Below are positions 52,441-60,776 of a DNA stretch of 64,000 nt, in pieces. The position numbers and the translations under genes were made by a program. The notes beneath the pieces are model-generated. The model was not told the DNA's origin. It did no database searches and saw only the letters and a list, made by a program, of their open reading frames with translations. Source of the stretch: JAVJRN01 sp040218415 (lineage in GTDB: Bacteria; Bacteroidota; Bacteroidia; Cytophagales; Cyclobacteriaceae). The DNA is taken from positions 62,001 through 126,000 of the forward strand of contig JAVJRN010000081.1 in the NCBI GenBank assembly GCA_040218415.1, in the 5' to 3' direction. Position 1 is the first letter of the stretch, and each line of letters begins with the position of its first letter.

Positions 52441-53822
52441 GGTTAGAGGATATAAAAAGCGTTTATTTCATAGGAATTGGAGGCATAGGTATGAGTGCCA
52501 TTGCTCGTTGGTTCAAGCAAAGGAATATCTCAGTTGCAGGATACGACAGAACAAAGACTTCCCTTTCTGACAAATTGGGTGATGAAGGTATTCAAATTCA
52601 TTTCGAAGAAAATATTGACCTCATAGGTGAAGAATTTAAGGTTCAGGAAAGCACGCTGGTTGTCTATACACCGGCAGTACCAGATAAGCATCTTGAATTA
52701 AAGTATTTTCAAAAAATGGAATTTACCGTTATCAAGCGCTCTGAGGTGCTCGGTATGATTTCAAGAGGACACTTTACGATCGCTATAGCCGGTACCCATG
52801 GTAAAACAACCACATCTTCCATGGTTGCGCATATTTTTAATCAAACTGAAAAAGGCTGTTCTGCTTTCGTTGGGGGAATCATGACTAACTATAACACCAA
52901 TATGATTTATGGTGAGGAGGATGCCCCGGTAGTTGTTGAAGCCGATGAATTTGATAGGTCGTTTCACCGATTATCACCTAATTATGCGGTAGTTACCTCA
53001 GTAGACCCAGATCATCTAGATATTTACGGAACCACAGAAGAAATTCAATTGGCTTTTGGTGAGTTCGTTAAAAAAACATCTGAAGACGGGCATGTCTTGA
53101 TTCATTACAAGGCTGCAGAGAAAATTAATAATTTCTTTGAAAACCGATATTATACCTACGGAATTGATGCTGGCGACTATCAAGCAAAGGCGCTAAGAGC
53201 GGCCAACGGCATTTATTATTTCAACTATCACGGTAAGGAAGTCATAAAAGATCTTAAGCTCATGGTGCCTGGTTTTCATAATGTGGAAAATGCAGTAGCA
53301 GCCATTACGGTAGCACTAGATCTTGGTATTTCTGGGAGTGCTATTAAAGAGGCTATCGCGAGCTACGCGGGTGTTAAAAGGAGGTTTGAGTATATCATAA
53401 AAGATGAAAAAATGGTATATATCGATGATTATGCACATCATCCTACAGAAATCACCAGTTTTTTAAAATCCGTAAAAAGTTTATATCCAGAAAAGACGAT
53501 AACTGCAGTATTTCAGCCGCACCTTTTTTCAAGGACTAACGATTTTCATATAGATTTTGCAGAAAGCCTAGAACTAGCCGACGATATATTATTGATGGAC
53601 ATCTACCCGGCAAGAGAACTGCCTATGGAAGGCGTAACGTCAGAAATCATTTTAGATAGAATAAAGAAAGCAAGTAAAGCAATTGTACCAAGAGACCAGC
53701 TGATTTCAATTTTGGATAATAAATCAGTTGAAGTTTTAGTCACGCTAGGTGCAGGTGACATAGATAAGGAAATAGAAGGTTTAAAAGCTCATTTTATACA
53801 AAAACATGGCATTGAAGCGTAA
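52437..53822 (+). CDS. murC: UDP-N-acetylmuramate--L-alanine ligase MurC
   Basis: 461 residues. YFIGIGGIGMSAIARWF near the N-terminus, ATP loop AGTHGKTTTS, and IDDYAHHPTEI are family signatures. It joins L-alanine to UDP-MurNAc as the first step of the peptide stem. It overlaps murG by 4 bp and ftsQ by 17 bp. Confidence 0.98.
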   Translation: MRLEDIKSVYFIGIGGIGMSAIARWFKQRNISVAGYDRTKTSLSDKLGDEGIQIHFEENIDLIGEEFKVQESTLVVYTPAVPDKHLELKYFQKMEFTVIKRSEVLGMISRGHFTIAIAGTHGKTTTSSMVAHIFNQTEKGCSAFVGGIMTNYNTNMIYGEEDAPVVVEADEFDRSFHRLSPNYAVVTSVDPDHLDIYGTTEEIQLAFGEFVKKTSEDGHVLIHYKAAEKINNFFENRYYTYGIDAGDYQAKALRAANGIYYFNYHGKEVIKDLKLMVPGFHNVENAVAAITVALDLGISGSAIKEAIASYAGVKRRFEYIIKDEKMVYIDDYAHHPTEITSFLKSVKSLYPEKTITAVFQPHLFSRTNDFHIDFAESLELADDILLMDIYPARELPMEGVTSEIILDRIKKASKAIVPRDQLISILDNKSVEVLVTLGAGDIDKEIEGLKAHFIQKHGIEA

Positions 53823-54567
53823 GGTAAAAAAAGTCTTCTTTTTAAGTTTAACTGCCATTGCGATGTTTGTAATGATCGCTTTTGCTGGTAAGCGTACCGC
53901 TGAAAAACCTGTAAATGATGTGAAGGTGAATATCGAGCGTCATGGAGATGAAGCCTTTACAGATCAGATGGAGGTATTGAGCCTACTCAATGCTGAGGCC
54001 ACAGATTATGTACTTGGTTTATCAATGGAGCAGCTTGATTTGAAATTGCTTGAACAGCGTGTTGAAAGCCATCCTTTTGTGAAAGACGCTCAGGTGTATA
54101 AAGATATTAAAGGTAATTTGGTCATTTCTGTTGATCAAGCTCAACCTATTGCTCGGATATTCGATCCTTCTGGTGCGGATTATTATATAGACATGGACGG
54201 TTATATTTTGCCAGTTTCAAGTCGATATACTGCCAGAGTGCCCATTATTCAACTTGATAAATTTCAATTTGATTCATTGAATATCAACTATACTGATTAC
54301 GGTAAAAAATTCATGGGGCTACTTGAGTTTATCTCAAATGACCCTTTCTGGGAGGCACAAATTGCACAATTAAATATTGATAAATCTGGTGAAATCACCA
54401 TGCTACCTCAGGTAACCAAACAGGATATTTCCTTTGGACAGCCAGAAGATATAGCGTCAAAATTTAAAAAGTTGTCACTTTTTTATAAAAATATATTGCC
54501 GAACAAAGGGTGGAATACTTACAGTTCAGTCAATTTAAAATTTAAGAATCAAATAATCTGTGAATAA
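53806..54567 (+). CDS. ftsQ: Cell division protein FtsQ
   Basis: 253 residues: a short basic cytoplasmic N-terminus (MALKRKVKK), one membrane helix (VFFLSLTAIAMFVMIAFAG), then a periplasmic POTRA-like region (LEQRVESHPFVKDAQVYKDI) and beta-rich tail. This topology and position between murC and ftsA mark FtsQ, which binds FtsB/FtsL at the division site. The start lies inside murC (17-bp overlap), so the two are translated together. Confidence 0.93.
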   Translation: MALKRKVKKVFFLSLTAIAMFVMIAFAGKRTAEKPVNDVKVNIERHGDEAFTDQMEVLSLLNAEATDYVLGLSMEQLDLKLLEQRVESHPFVKDAQVYKDIKGNLVISVDQAQPIARIFDPSGADYYIDMDGYILPVSSRYTARVPIIQLDKFQFDSLNINYTDYGKKFMGLLEFISNDPFWEAQIAQLNIDKSGEITMLPQVTKQDISFGQPEDIASKFKKLSLFYKNILPNKGWNTYSSVNLKFKNQIICE

Positions 54568-54650
54568 AAGTATAGTACATAGTCATTCTCCTATTACACC
54601 TTTGCTGGGGGTGTTAGAACTGCGCTATTCACTATAAATAAAAAGAAAAC

Positions 54651-55949
54651 ATGCAAGAAGATAAAATCATCGTCGGTCTGGACATTGGAACCACCAAAAT
54701 TTGCGCTATCGTCGGGCGTAAAAATGAATATGGCAAATTGGAAATCCTTGGAATGGGTAAAGCCATATCTGATGGAGTTATCAGGGGTATTGTCATCAAT
54801 ATTGATAAGACGGTTCATGCAATCGAAAAAGCGGTTGCTGAGGCAAGTGAACAATCGGGTATAGATATCCGCGTAGTTAATGTGGGTATCGCCGGGCAGC
54901 ATATTAAAAGTGCGGTTCATCACGGATCAATTACCAGAGATTCTAATGATGAAATTACTGTCGAAGACATTAATCGACTCACGAACGATATGTATCGCAT
55001 TGTCATCCCGCCTGGGAGCGAGATCATTCATGTGATGCCCCAAGATTATATCGTTGATTATGAAGATGGAATAAAAGATCCTGTAGGCATGTCAGGAGTA
55101 AAACTGGAAGCGGATTTTCATATAATAACAGCACAGACTAATGCAATTAATAATATTAATAAGTGTATAAGACGAGCAGGTCTTGAAATTGAGAATCTGA
55201 TACTTGAGCCTCTTGCATCAAGCTTATCAGTGCTCAGTGATGAAGAAAAAGAAGCAGGTGTGTGTTTAGTCGATATCGGTGGTGGTACCACCGATATCGC
55301 AGTATTTTACGAAAATATTATTAGGCATACAGCAGTCATTCCTTTTGGAGGCGATATTATTACTTCAGATATAAAGCAGGGTTGTATGGTAATGGAACAT
55401 CAGGCAGAATTGCTTAAGACTAAGTTTGGACGGGCTATCGCTGAAGAAGCTACTGAAAACGAAATAGTTTCTATTCCAGGCTTGAGAAATCGTGCTCCAA
55501 AGGAAATTTCTCTAAAGAATTTGGCTCATGTGATTGAGGCACGCATGGAGGAAATTATTGAGATAGTACATACCGAGGTGATTACTTCAGGGTATCACAA
55601 AAAGTTAGCAGCGGGTATCGTTGTAACAGGAGGCGGCTCACAATTAGTAAATGTTCAGCAGTTGTTTGAGTATATGACAGGGCTGGATACTAGGATAGGA
55701 TATCCTAATGAACATTTAGGTAAGAGTAAAGTCGATGAGGCAAAGAGTCCGATGTTTGCCACTTCAGTAGGCTTGGTGCTATCCGGTTTTAGAGCCTTAG
55801 ACTTTAGAGAAGATCGATATTTAACCAGAAAAGTTCAAAAAACAAATCAATCTAAAGTGGCTAAGCCTGGATCAAAGTTTTTTCAAACTATTTTAGAAAA
55901 AACGAAAAATCTTTTGAGTGACGACTTTGATGATGAAAAAGATTATTAA
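54651..55949 (+). CDS. ftsA: Cell division protein FtsA
   Basis: 432 residues; an actin-like ATPase that ties FtsZ to the membrane. Phosphate-1 motif IVGLDIGTTKICAIVG, adenosine/phosphate-2 motif VDIGGGTTDIAVF, and GIVVTGGGSQL are seen. The C-terminus (KFFQTILEKTKNLLSDDFD) is an amphipathic helix with an acidic tail, the expected membrane-targeting element. It lies 83 bp after ftsQ and 72 bp before ftsZ; the latter gap contains a hairpin. Confidence 0.97.
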   Translation: MQEDKIIVGLDIGTTKICAIVGRKNEYGKLEILGMGKAISDGVIRGIVINIDKTVHAIEKAVAEASEQSGIDIRVVNVGIAGQHIKSAVHHGSITRDSNDEITVEDINRLTNDMYRIVIPPGSEIIHVMPQDYIVDYEDGIKDPVGMSGVKLEADFHIITAQTNAINNINKCIRRAGLEIENLILEPLASSLSVLSDEEKEAGVCLVDIGGGTTDIAVFYENIIRHTAVIPFGGDIITSDIKQGCMVMEHQAELLKTKFGRAIAEEATENEIVSIPGLRNRAPKEISLKNLAHVIEARMEEIIEIVHTEVITSGYHKKLAAGIVVTGGGSQLVNVQQLFEYMTGLDTRIGYPNEHLGKSKVDEAKSPMFATSVGLVLSGFRALDFREDRYLTRKVQKTNQSKVAKPGSKFFQTILEKTKNLLSDDFDDEKDY

Positions 55950-55985
55950 AAAGCGCGGATAAAGAGATTAAGACAAAGTATTATC

Positions 55986-56007
55986 AAAAGAGCCTTCGGG
56001 ATCTTTT
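55986..56007 (+). promoter_or_regulatory. UUCG-loop hairpin just before ftsZ
   Basis: A stem AAAAGA-G-CC / GG-A-TCTTTT (one G-A mismatch) closes on a CTTCGG tetraloop and ends with a T-rich arm, 14 bases before the ftsZ ATG. It looks like a small terminator or an RNA-stabilising hairpin between ftsA and ftsZ. Its position suggests control of ftsZ mRNA level or ribosome access. Confidence 0.5.
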
Positions 56008-56021
56008 AAAACATAAAAATC

Positions 56022-57650
56022 ATGGCAGAAAATATGTATCAATTTGACTTACCTTCTCACCACAAGTCGATTATCAAAGTAATCGGAGTTGGTGGGGGAG
56101 GTGGAAACGCAGTAAACCACATGTTTGGTCAAGGAATCAAAGATGTAGATTTTGTAGTATGTAACACGGATATTCAAGCTCTAGAAAGCAGCCCGGTTCC
56201 GAATAAAATTCAGCTCGGGGTGACTTTAACTGGAGGTTTAGGTGCAGGAGCAAATCCTGAAAAAGGTAGAAATGCCGCATTAGAATCGAAAGACGAAATT
56301 CGAGAGATGCTTTCTGAAGATACCAAAATGGTATTTATCACCGCTGGAATGGGTGGAGGAACAGGTACTGGCGCAGCACCTGTGATCGCACAAATTGCAA
56401 GAGAAATGGATATTCTTACCGTTGGTATTGTAACAGCTCCTTTTGCTTTTGAGGGCAAAAAGAAAATGAACCAAGCCAACCTTGGAATAAAAGCCTTAAA
56501 AGAGAATTGTGATACTGTTCTTGTTATTCTCAACGATAAACTTCGCGAGATTTTCGGGAACTTGGCTATCAGAGAAGCATTCGGACAAGCTGATAATGTG
56601 CTCACAATTGCCGCGAAAGGTATCGCTGAAATCATTACAGTTCCTGGTTATGTTAACGTTGACTTTGAAGATGTAAAAACGGTAATGAAAGAGGCCGGCG
56701 GAGCTGTTATGGGATCGGCCATGGCTTCAGGAGAAAATCGTGCAAAACGAGCAGCTGAGGAAGCACTGAACTCTCCACTATTGAACAATCAGAATATTCA
56801 TGGAGCGCAAAAAATTCTTCTTTCAATTATGTCGGGAGAAGAAGCGGAACTTCAAATGGATGAATTAACGGAAGTCACTGACTTTATGCAGGAATTCTGC
56901 GGAGATGACGCTGAAGTGATTTTTGGACATGGTGTGGACAGTGAACTAGGAGAGAATATAAAGGTGACGGTTATAGCTACGGGTTTTGATAACTCAACCA
57001 TTGACGAGCCTGTTTTAAAACCTAAACAAACGAGCATACAAGTTCAGCCCAAAAAAGTCGAAGTAAGAGAACGTGAAGAACCATTGGATAGTGGTAAAAG
57101 AGTATTTGATCTTGAATCAAATAAGCAAATTACTTTATTCAATAAAGATGACGATGATGATTTCGATTTTGACAGCAAACCAACCGCACGTTCAAACGAT
57201 AAAAAGGAAGAGGAAGAAGACAATACTATGCCTTCTTTTGAGTTCGATTTCTTGAAAAAGGAAATTAAGGATGAGGTAGAGAAGGAAGACGAGTTTGATT
57301 TCGACAATGATTTCGAATTTGAATTAGACGATGATATAGAGGAAGAGAAACCAGCGGAAAAGCCAGACCCGATAGATATTCCTCGGATGACTACTCCTAC
57401 TATTCAATCTAGAAAGGTTGAATTAATGGAGCAGCGTAGGAAAAGGGAACAACTTCTCGATGGTGTGGAACGAGAACACGTGAGCAATAAGAACTTTGAA
57501 AATCAGTTTGATGTGCCCGCATATGAACGCAAAAAGGTCGCTTTAAAGCAAGTTCCACATTCGTCAGAAAGGAATCTTTCAAGGTACAATCTCAATGATG
57601 ATGACAAGATTATTGGGAATAATAAGTACTTGCATGATAATGTAGATTAG
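56022..57650 (+). CDS. ftsZ: Cell division protein FtsZ
   Basis: 542 residues; the tubulin-like GTPase that forms the Z-ring. The N-terminal VIGVGGGGGNAVNHM, tubulin signature GGGTGTGAAP (111-120), and VLTIAAKGIAEIITVPGYVN are clear. After the core (about 325) comes a long acidic, low-complexity linker (about 350-460, rich in Asp/Glu with DDDDDFDFD-type runs). The conserved FtsA-binding peptide appears as FDVPAYERKK (496-505), followed by a further 37 residues ending LHDNVD, a tail I associate with Bacteroidota FtsZ. It is the last gene of the dcw cluster and is followed by a terminator. Confidence 0.98.
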   Translation: MAENMYQFDLPSHHKSIIKVIGVGGGGGNAVNHMFGQGIKDVDFVVCNTDIQALESSPVPNKIQLGVTLTGGLGAGANPEKGRNAALESKDEIREMLSEDTKMVFITAGMGGGTGTGAAPVIAQIAREMDILTVGIVTAPFAFEGKKKMNQANLGIKALKENCDTVLVILNDKLREIFGNLAIREAFGQADNVLTIAAKGIAEIITVPGYVNVDFEDVKTVMKEAGGAVMGSAMASGENRAKRAAEEALNSPLLNNQNIHGAQKILLSIMSGEEAELQMDELTEVTDFMQEFCGDDAEVIFGHGVDSELGENIKVTVIATGFDNSTIDEPVLKPKQTSIQVQPKKVEVREREEPLDSGKRVFDLESNKQITLFNKDDDDDFDFDSKPTARSNDKKEEEEDNTMPSFEFDFLKKEIKDEVEKEDEFDFDNDFEFELDDDIEEEKPAEKPDPIDIPRMTTPTIQSRKVELMEQRRKREQLLDGVEREHVSNKNFENQFDVPAYERKKVALKQVPHSSERNLSRYNLNDDDKIIGNNKYLHDNVD

Positions 57651-57675
57651 TTATATACAATCAGCCATGATTGGT

Positions 57676-57704
57676 AGACCACCTGAGAAATTGGGTGGTC
57701 TTTT
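57676..57704 (+). terminator. Terminator of the dcw cluster after ftsZ
   Basis: An 8-bp perfect stem (AGACCACC / GGTGGTCT) with a 10-base loop and a T-run, 26 bases after the ftsZ stop. Confidence 0.8.
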
Positions 57705-57837
57705 AACACACAAAAAGAGATTGAGTTCTTCATAAATCGTTTTTTTATGAGCGGATATCCTATATTGATTATATAAAAATTCCTATTACCAATTCATTTT
57801 ATTAAAATTGGCATTGGAAAGCATAAAACCCTAAGAA

Positions 57838-58302
57838 ATGAAAAAAGTCTTGCTCAGTTTCGTTAACTTTTTTAAAAGTATATTTTCGGCGATTTTTTCT
57901 GTATTCGCTTTTATATTCAATGGTTTAGTAAGCTTGGTGAAGCTGATTTTTTCATTGTTCGTGGCTATTTATCGTGGTATCGTTGGCTTTTTTAAGCTTA
58001 TTTACAATGGAATAGCGTCAATGTATAGAGCGTTTATCACTTTTTTTAAACCGAAGTATTCAGTGATAGTATCCATGTATCACGTGATACCTGGCCGACC
58101 AGTACAAAGGTTTGAACACAAACACGAGTTTGGAAAAGGTGAAATTGATGCAGCGAGAAAGTTTTATAATCAAGTGATCAAAAAACATTCTGAAACTGGA
58201 TTTCCAAATACAGAAATAATATTGGTAAAAGGTAAAAAAAGCTTTTTACATACAAAGCATTTTGGTCCAGTAACCATGGTCAAGTCGATGAATGTTGCAT
58301 AG
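57838..58302 (+). CDS. Unknown protein with repeated amphipathic helix (18/22-residue period)
   Basis: 154 residues. Residues 8-73 are a hydrophobic, aromatic-rich stretch with Lys at 13, 35, 53 and 71 (spacing 22, 18, 18) at the same place in each unit: NFFKSIF, SLVKLIF, GFFKLIY, TFFKPK, and matching YRG and YRA turns. Eighteen residues make five exact helix turns, so all Lys and YR pairs fall on one face. This suggests a membrane-surface-lying or re-entrant helix series rather than simple transmembrane spans. The C-terminal half (about 78-154) is soluble and mixed alpha/beta (IDAARKFYNQVIKKHSET ... TEIILVKGKKSF). No family is recognised. It follows the ftsZ terminator by about 130 bp and ends at a shared terminator. 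Confidence 0.8.
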   Translation: MKKVLLSFVNFFKSIFSAIFSVFAFIFNGLVSLVKLIFSLFVAIYRGIVGFFKLIYNGIASMYRAFITFFKPKYSVIVSMYHVIPGRPVQRFEHKHEFGKGEIDAARKFYNQVIKKHSETGFPNTEIILVKGKKSFLHTKHFGPVTMVKSMNVA

Positions 58303-58320
58303 AACATACCAGACTAGTTG

Positions 58321-58362
58321 AAAAGATAAAGCCCACATATAGTTATGCGGGCTTTATCTTTT
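58321..58362. terminator. Bidirectional terminator
   Basis: A perfect 14-bp stem (AAAAGATAAAGCCC / GGGCTTTATCTTTT) that can extend through a near match (CAT/ATG) into the loop, with T-runs on both strands. It separates the amphipathic repeat gene (plus) from the anti-sigma gene (minus). Confidence 0.85.
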
Positions 58363-58384
58363 GCTATTGATTGGAGATTTACGG

Positions 58385-59167
58385 CTATGAAGATTCTCCG
58401 TATACTTGCATAGTTTCTAATGTAGGATTTTCACTACCTCCTTTTGGTTCTATGGTAATGGCAAATGCATCTGCAGCAGCTATATCTTTCATCATTTGAA
58501 ATTGACCTGATTGTGCATCAAATATACCAGCATCTATAGGTTGACCATCAAGCAAAGCCCACAGTTGATATTGCTGGTTTTCATTGAGTGCCGTTAAACT
58601 AGCCGAGTTAAGTAAAACCGCTTGTTCTTCTTTATTCCAATAAATGACTGCTTGCGCATCTGGGCTGTTGTCTGTTCCTTGAAGTATAAGTCTGCTAAAT
58701 GCTGGACTCACTAGGACAGCAATATCACTTTTTACCTCTTCCAATTGCTGATTGGCTTGTTGATAATTATTGGCAATAACTTCTTTTTCTGCCTTTAAAA
58801 GGCTCAGCTGTTTGTCAGAAGTTTGCCACTGGTTCCAGAAATAAATAGAAATAATCATGGATCCTACCGTAACTACAGATGCGGCAACAGATAGCCAAGA
58901 GAATCCACCAATTTCCCTTTCGCCAACAGTCATATGTAAGTTCATAATCGATGGGTTTTCCATCAATTGCTGTTTGGCGCCTGGGCTAGGCTTTATACCA
59001 TATCGAAAAGCCAACAACTCTATTTTTTTCTCAATAGCGTAGTAAGCCGACCGTAAATCATTATCCACTTTGAGTTGCGCTTCTATTTCCTGCGTTGTTT
59101 TTTCATCCAACTCCCCGGTTATTAGCGCCTCAAGATATCCCTCCGAAATTATTTCTTTACTGTCCAA
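58385..59167 (-). CDS. Anti-sigma factor, RskA-like
   Basis: 260 residues. An N-terminal cytoplasmic helical domain (about 1-85) that would bind the sigma factor, one membrane helix (WLSVAASVVTVGSMIISIYFW, 91-111), a short coiled-coil stretch (about 115-145) and a periplasmic RskA-type domain (VIYWNKEEQAVLL ... LWALLDGQPIDAG ... FAITIEPKGGS). It overlaps the upstream sigma gene by 11 bp, the usual coupling. It would hold the sigma factor at the membrane until a signal releases it. Confidence 0.92.
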   Translation of the reverse strand: MDSKEIISEGYLEALITGELDEKTTQEIEAQLKVDNDLRSAYYAIEKKIELLAFRYGIKPSPGAKQQLMENPSIMNLHMTVGEREIGGFSWLSVAASVVTVGSMIISIYFWNQWQTSDKQLSLLKAEKEVIANNYQQANQQLEEVKSDIAVLVSPAFSRLILQGTDNSPDAQAVIYWNKEEQAVLLNSASLTALNENQQYQLWALLDGQPIDAGIFDAQSGQFQMMKDIAAADAFAITIEPKGGSENPTLETMQVYGESS

Positions 59168-59708
59168 AATCTTTGTTTAAACCTATTTTCAAATTACTTA
59201 AACATTTTCTAATCTTAGTTTTTAAAGATCCCAATGGTAGATTCTCGCGTTTGCTAATTTCAGCATGTGAGTATCCCATAAAAAAATTAAGTTGAATGAG
59301 TTTTTTACACTCTTCACCTAAAGCGGTAATTGCTTCCTTTAAACCTATGTAGTCTGTTTTATCAACGGAATTGTCGACGAACATATCTACGTAGTTATTG
59401 ATATCATTAGATTTATTTGACGATTTATAATCCTTAGATCGCGTCTTGTCAATTGCTTTATTTCGAGCTATCCGATACATCCAGGTAAAAAGTGTGCCTT
59501 TGGTTTTATCATATTGGTCAATCTGGTTCCAGATTTTTAAGAATACCTCGCAAAGTGTATCCTCTGCCATCTCTTGGTTCGCTACAATACGATTAATGAT
59601 ACCAAAGAGCGCTTCAGAATAGTTGTCGTAGAGATAGTCCATCGCAGTAGCATCTTGGTTTTTAAGCCTCTTAACCAATACTGCATTTATTTCGATCGTT
59701 GAATCCAC
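59157..59708 (-). CDS. ECF-type RNA polymerase sigma factor
   Basis: 183 residues. Region 2 (DYLYDNYSEALFGIINRIV ... EVFLKIWNQIDQYD ... LFTWMYRIARNKAIDKTR) binds the core enzyme and -10 DNA; region 4 (CKKLIQLNFFMGYSHAEISK ... LPLGSLKTKI) binds the -35. It is SigK-like, in line with the RskA-like anti-sigma encoded next. The gene is divergent from the GH113-like gene, only 65 bp between starts, but the regulon cannot be read from this window. Confidence 0.95.
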   Translation of the reverse strand: MDSTIEINAVLVKRLKNQDATAMDYLYDNYSEALFGIINRIVANQEMAEDTLCEVFLKIWNQIDQYDKTKGTLFTWMYRIARNKAIDKTRSKDYKSSNKSNDINNYVDMFVDNSVDKTDYIGLKEAITALGEECKKLIQLNFFMGYSHAEISKRENLPLGSLKTKIRKCLSNLKIGLNKDFGQ

Positions 59709-59773
59709 TGTGTAATAATAGGTTTAACGTATATTCAAAGATGGTTTTTTTAGTTCATTACTCTATATAGTTC

Positions 59774-60775
59774 ATGGTAAAAAGATTTTTCATTCTGATG
59801 GTCGTTTTTTCGACTGTGTTAATGCTGTTCAATTCAAAGGAAAAAAACGACAAAATAAATGGTGTAAATCTAGTTTCTCCGTCGAAAAAAGTTGACTCAA
59901 TACATTTTAGTAAGCTCAATAGAATCAATACAGGCTGGGTGGGCATTGTGCCGTATGCATTTAGCAGGCAAGGAGAACCGAAAGTGATATTTGACAACAG
60001 CCATCAATGGTGGGGCGAGAGCAGTGCAGGAACAGGGGAAATGATCAGGTTGGCTCAAAAAAATGGCTTTAAAGTAATGTTAAAACCGCATGTATGGATG
60101 CGCGGAGGATGGATTGGTGAGTTCGAGCTGCATTCCGAAAATGATTGGCATCAATGGGAGGCTGAATATGAAAAGTACATTTTGAATTTTGCAACTATTG
60201 CTGAATCACTGAATGTTGAGATGTTTTGCATAGGTACAGAATATAAGATGGCAGCAACACAAAGGCCGAATTATTGGTATGAACTTATTCGAAAAGTGAG
60301 GGCTGTTTATTCCGGAAAACTGACTTATGGAGCTAATTGGGATAATTATGAAAACATCATCTTCTGGGACAAACTCGATTATATAGGAATAGACGCTTAT
60401 TTTCCGCTTGTTGATGATTTCCATCCTCCAATTCAGTCAATGGAAAGTGCTTGGAAAAAGACGGCTTTAAATATTAAAGACTTTTCAGAAAAGTTTAATA
60501 AACCAATCTTATTCACAGAATATGGATACCAAAGTGTAAATGGAGCGGCAGGTGAGCATTGGAAGGTTAAAAAAGACACCCCAAACTTGAATATGCAACT
60601 GCAGAGTGAAGCGTATGAATGCCTTTATAAGACTATTTGGAAGGAATCTTGGGTTGCGGGAGGTTTTTTATGGAAGTGGCATTTACATGAAAATAGGGGA
60701 GGTCTACAGAATCCTGATTGGACACCACAAGGAAAACCTGCCGAAGAAGTTATTGCTAGATTTTATGCTAAGTAA
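59774..60775 (+). CDS. Glycoside hydrolase, GH113-like (beta-mannanase type)
   Basis: 333 residues with an N-terminal signal/anchor segment (FFILMVVFSTVLMLF). It resembles GH113: KVMLKPHVWMRGG, HENDWHQW-type helix, acid/base Glu156 in FCIGTEYK and nucleophile Glu249 in LFTEYGYQ, both at the ends of strands 4 and 7 of a (beta/alpha)8 barrel as in clan GH-A. GH113 members cut beta-1,4-mannan. Substrate is inferred only. It is convergent with a beta-sandwich gene that ends one base away. Confidence 0.83.
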   Translation: MVKRFFILMVVFSTVLMLFNSKEKNDKINGVNLVSPSKKVDSIHFSKLNRINTGWVGIVPYAFSRQGEPKVIFDNSHQWWGESSAGTGEMIRLAQKNGFKVMLKPHVWMRGGWIGEFELHSENDWHQWEAEYEKYILNFATIAESLNVEMFCIGTEYKMAATQRPNYWYELIRKVRAVYSGKLTYGANWDNYENIIFWDKLDYIGIDAYFPLVDDFHPPIQSMESAWKKTALNIKDFSEKFNKPILFTEYGYQSVNGAAGEHWKVKKDTPNLNMQLQSEAYECLYKTIWKESWVAGGFLWKWHLHENRGGLQNPDWTPQGKPAEEVIARFYAK

Positions 60776-60776
60776 A

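Noticed and set aside
56210..56635. Minus-strand frame of 141 codons opposite ftsZ
   Set aside because: Shadow of the ftsZ coding sequence.
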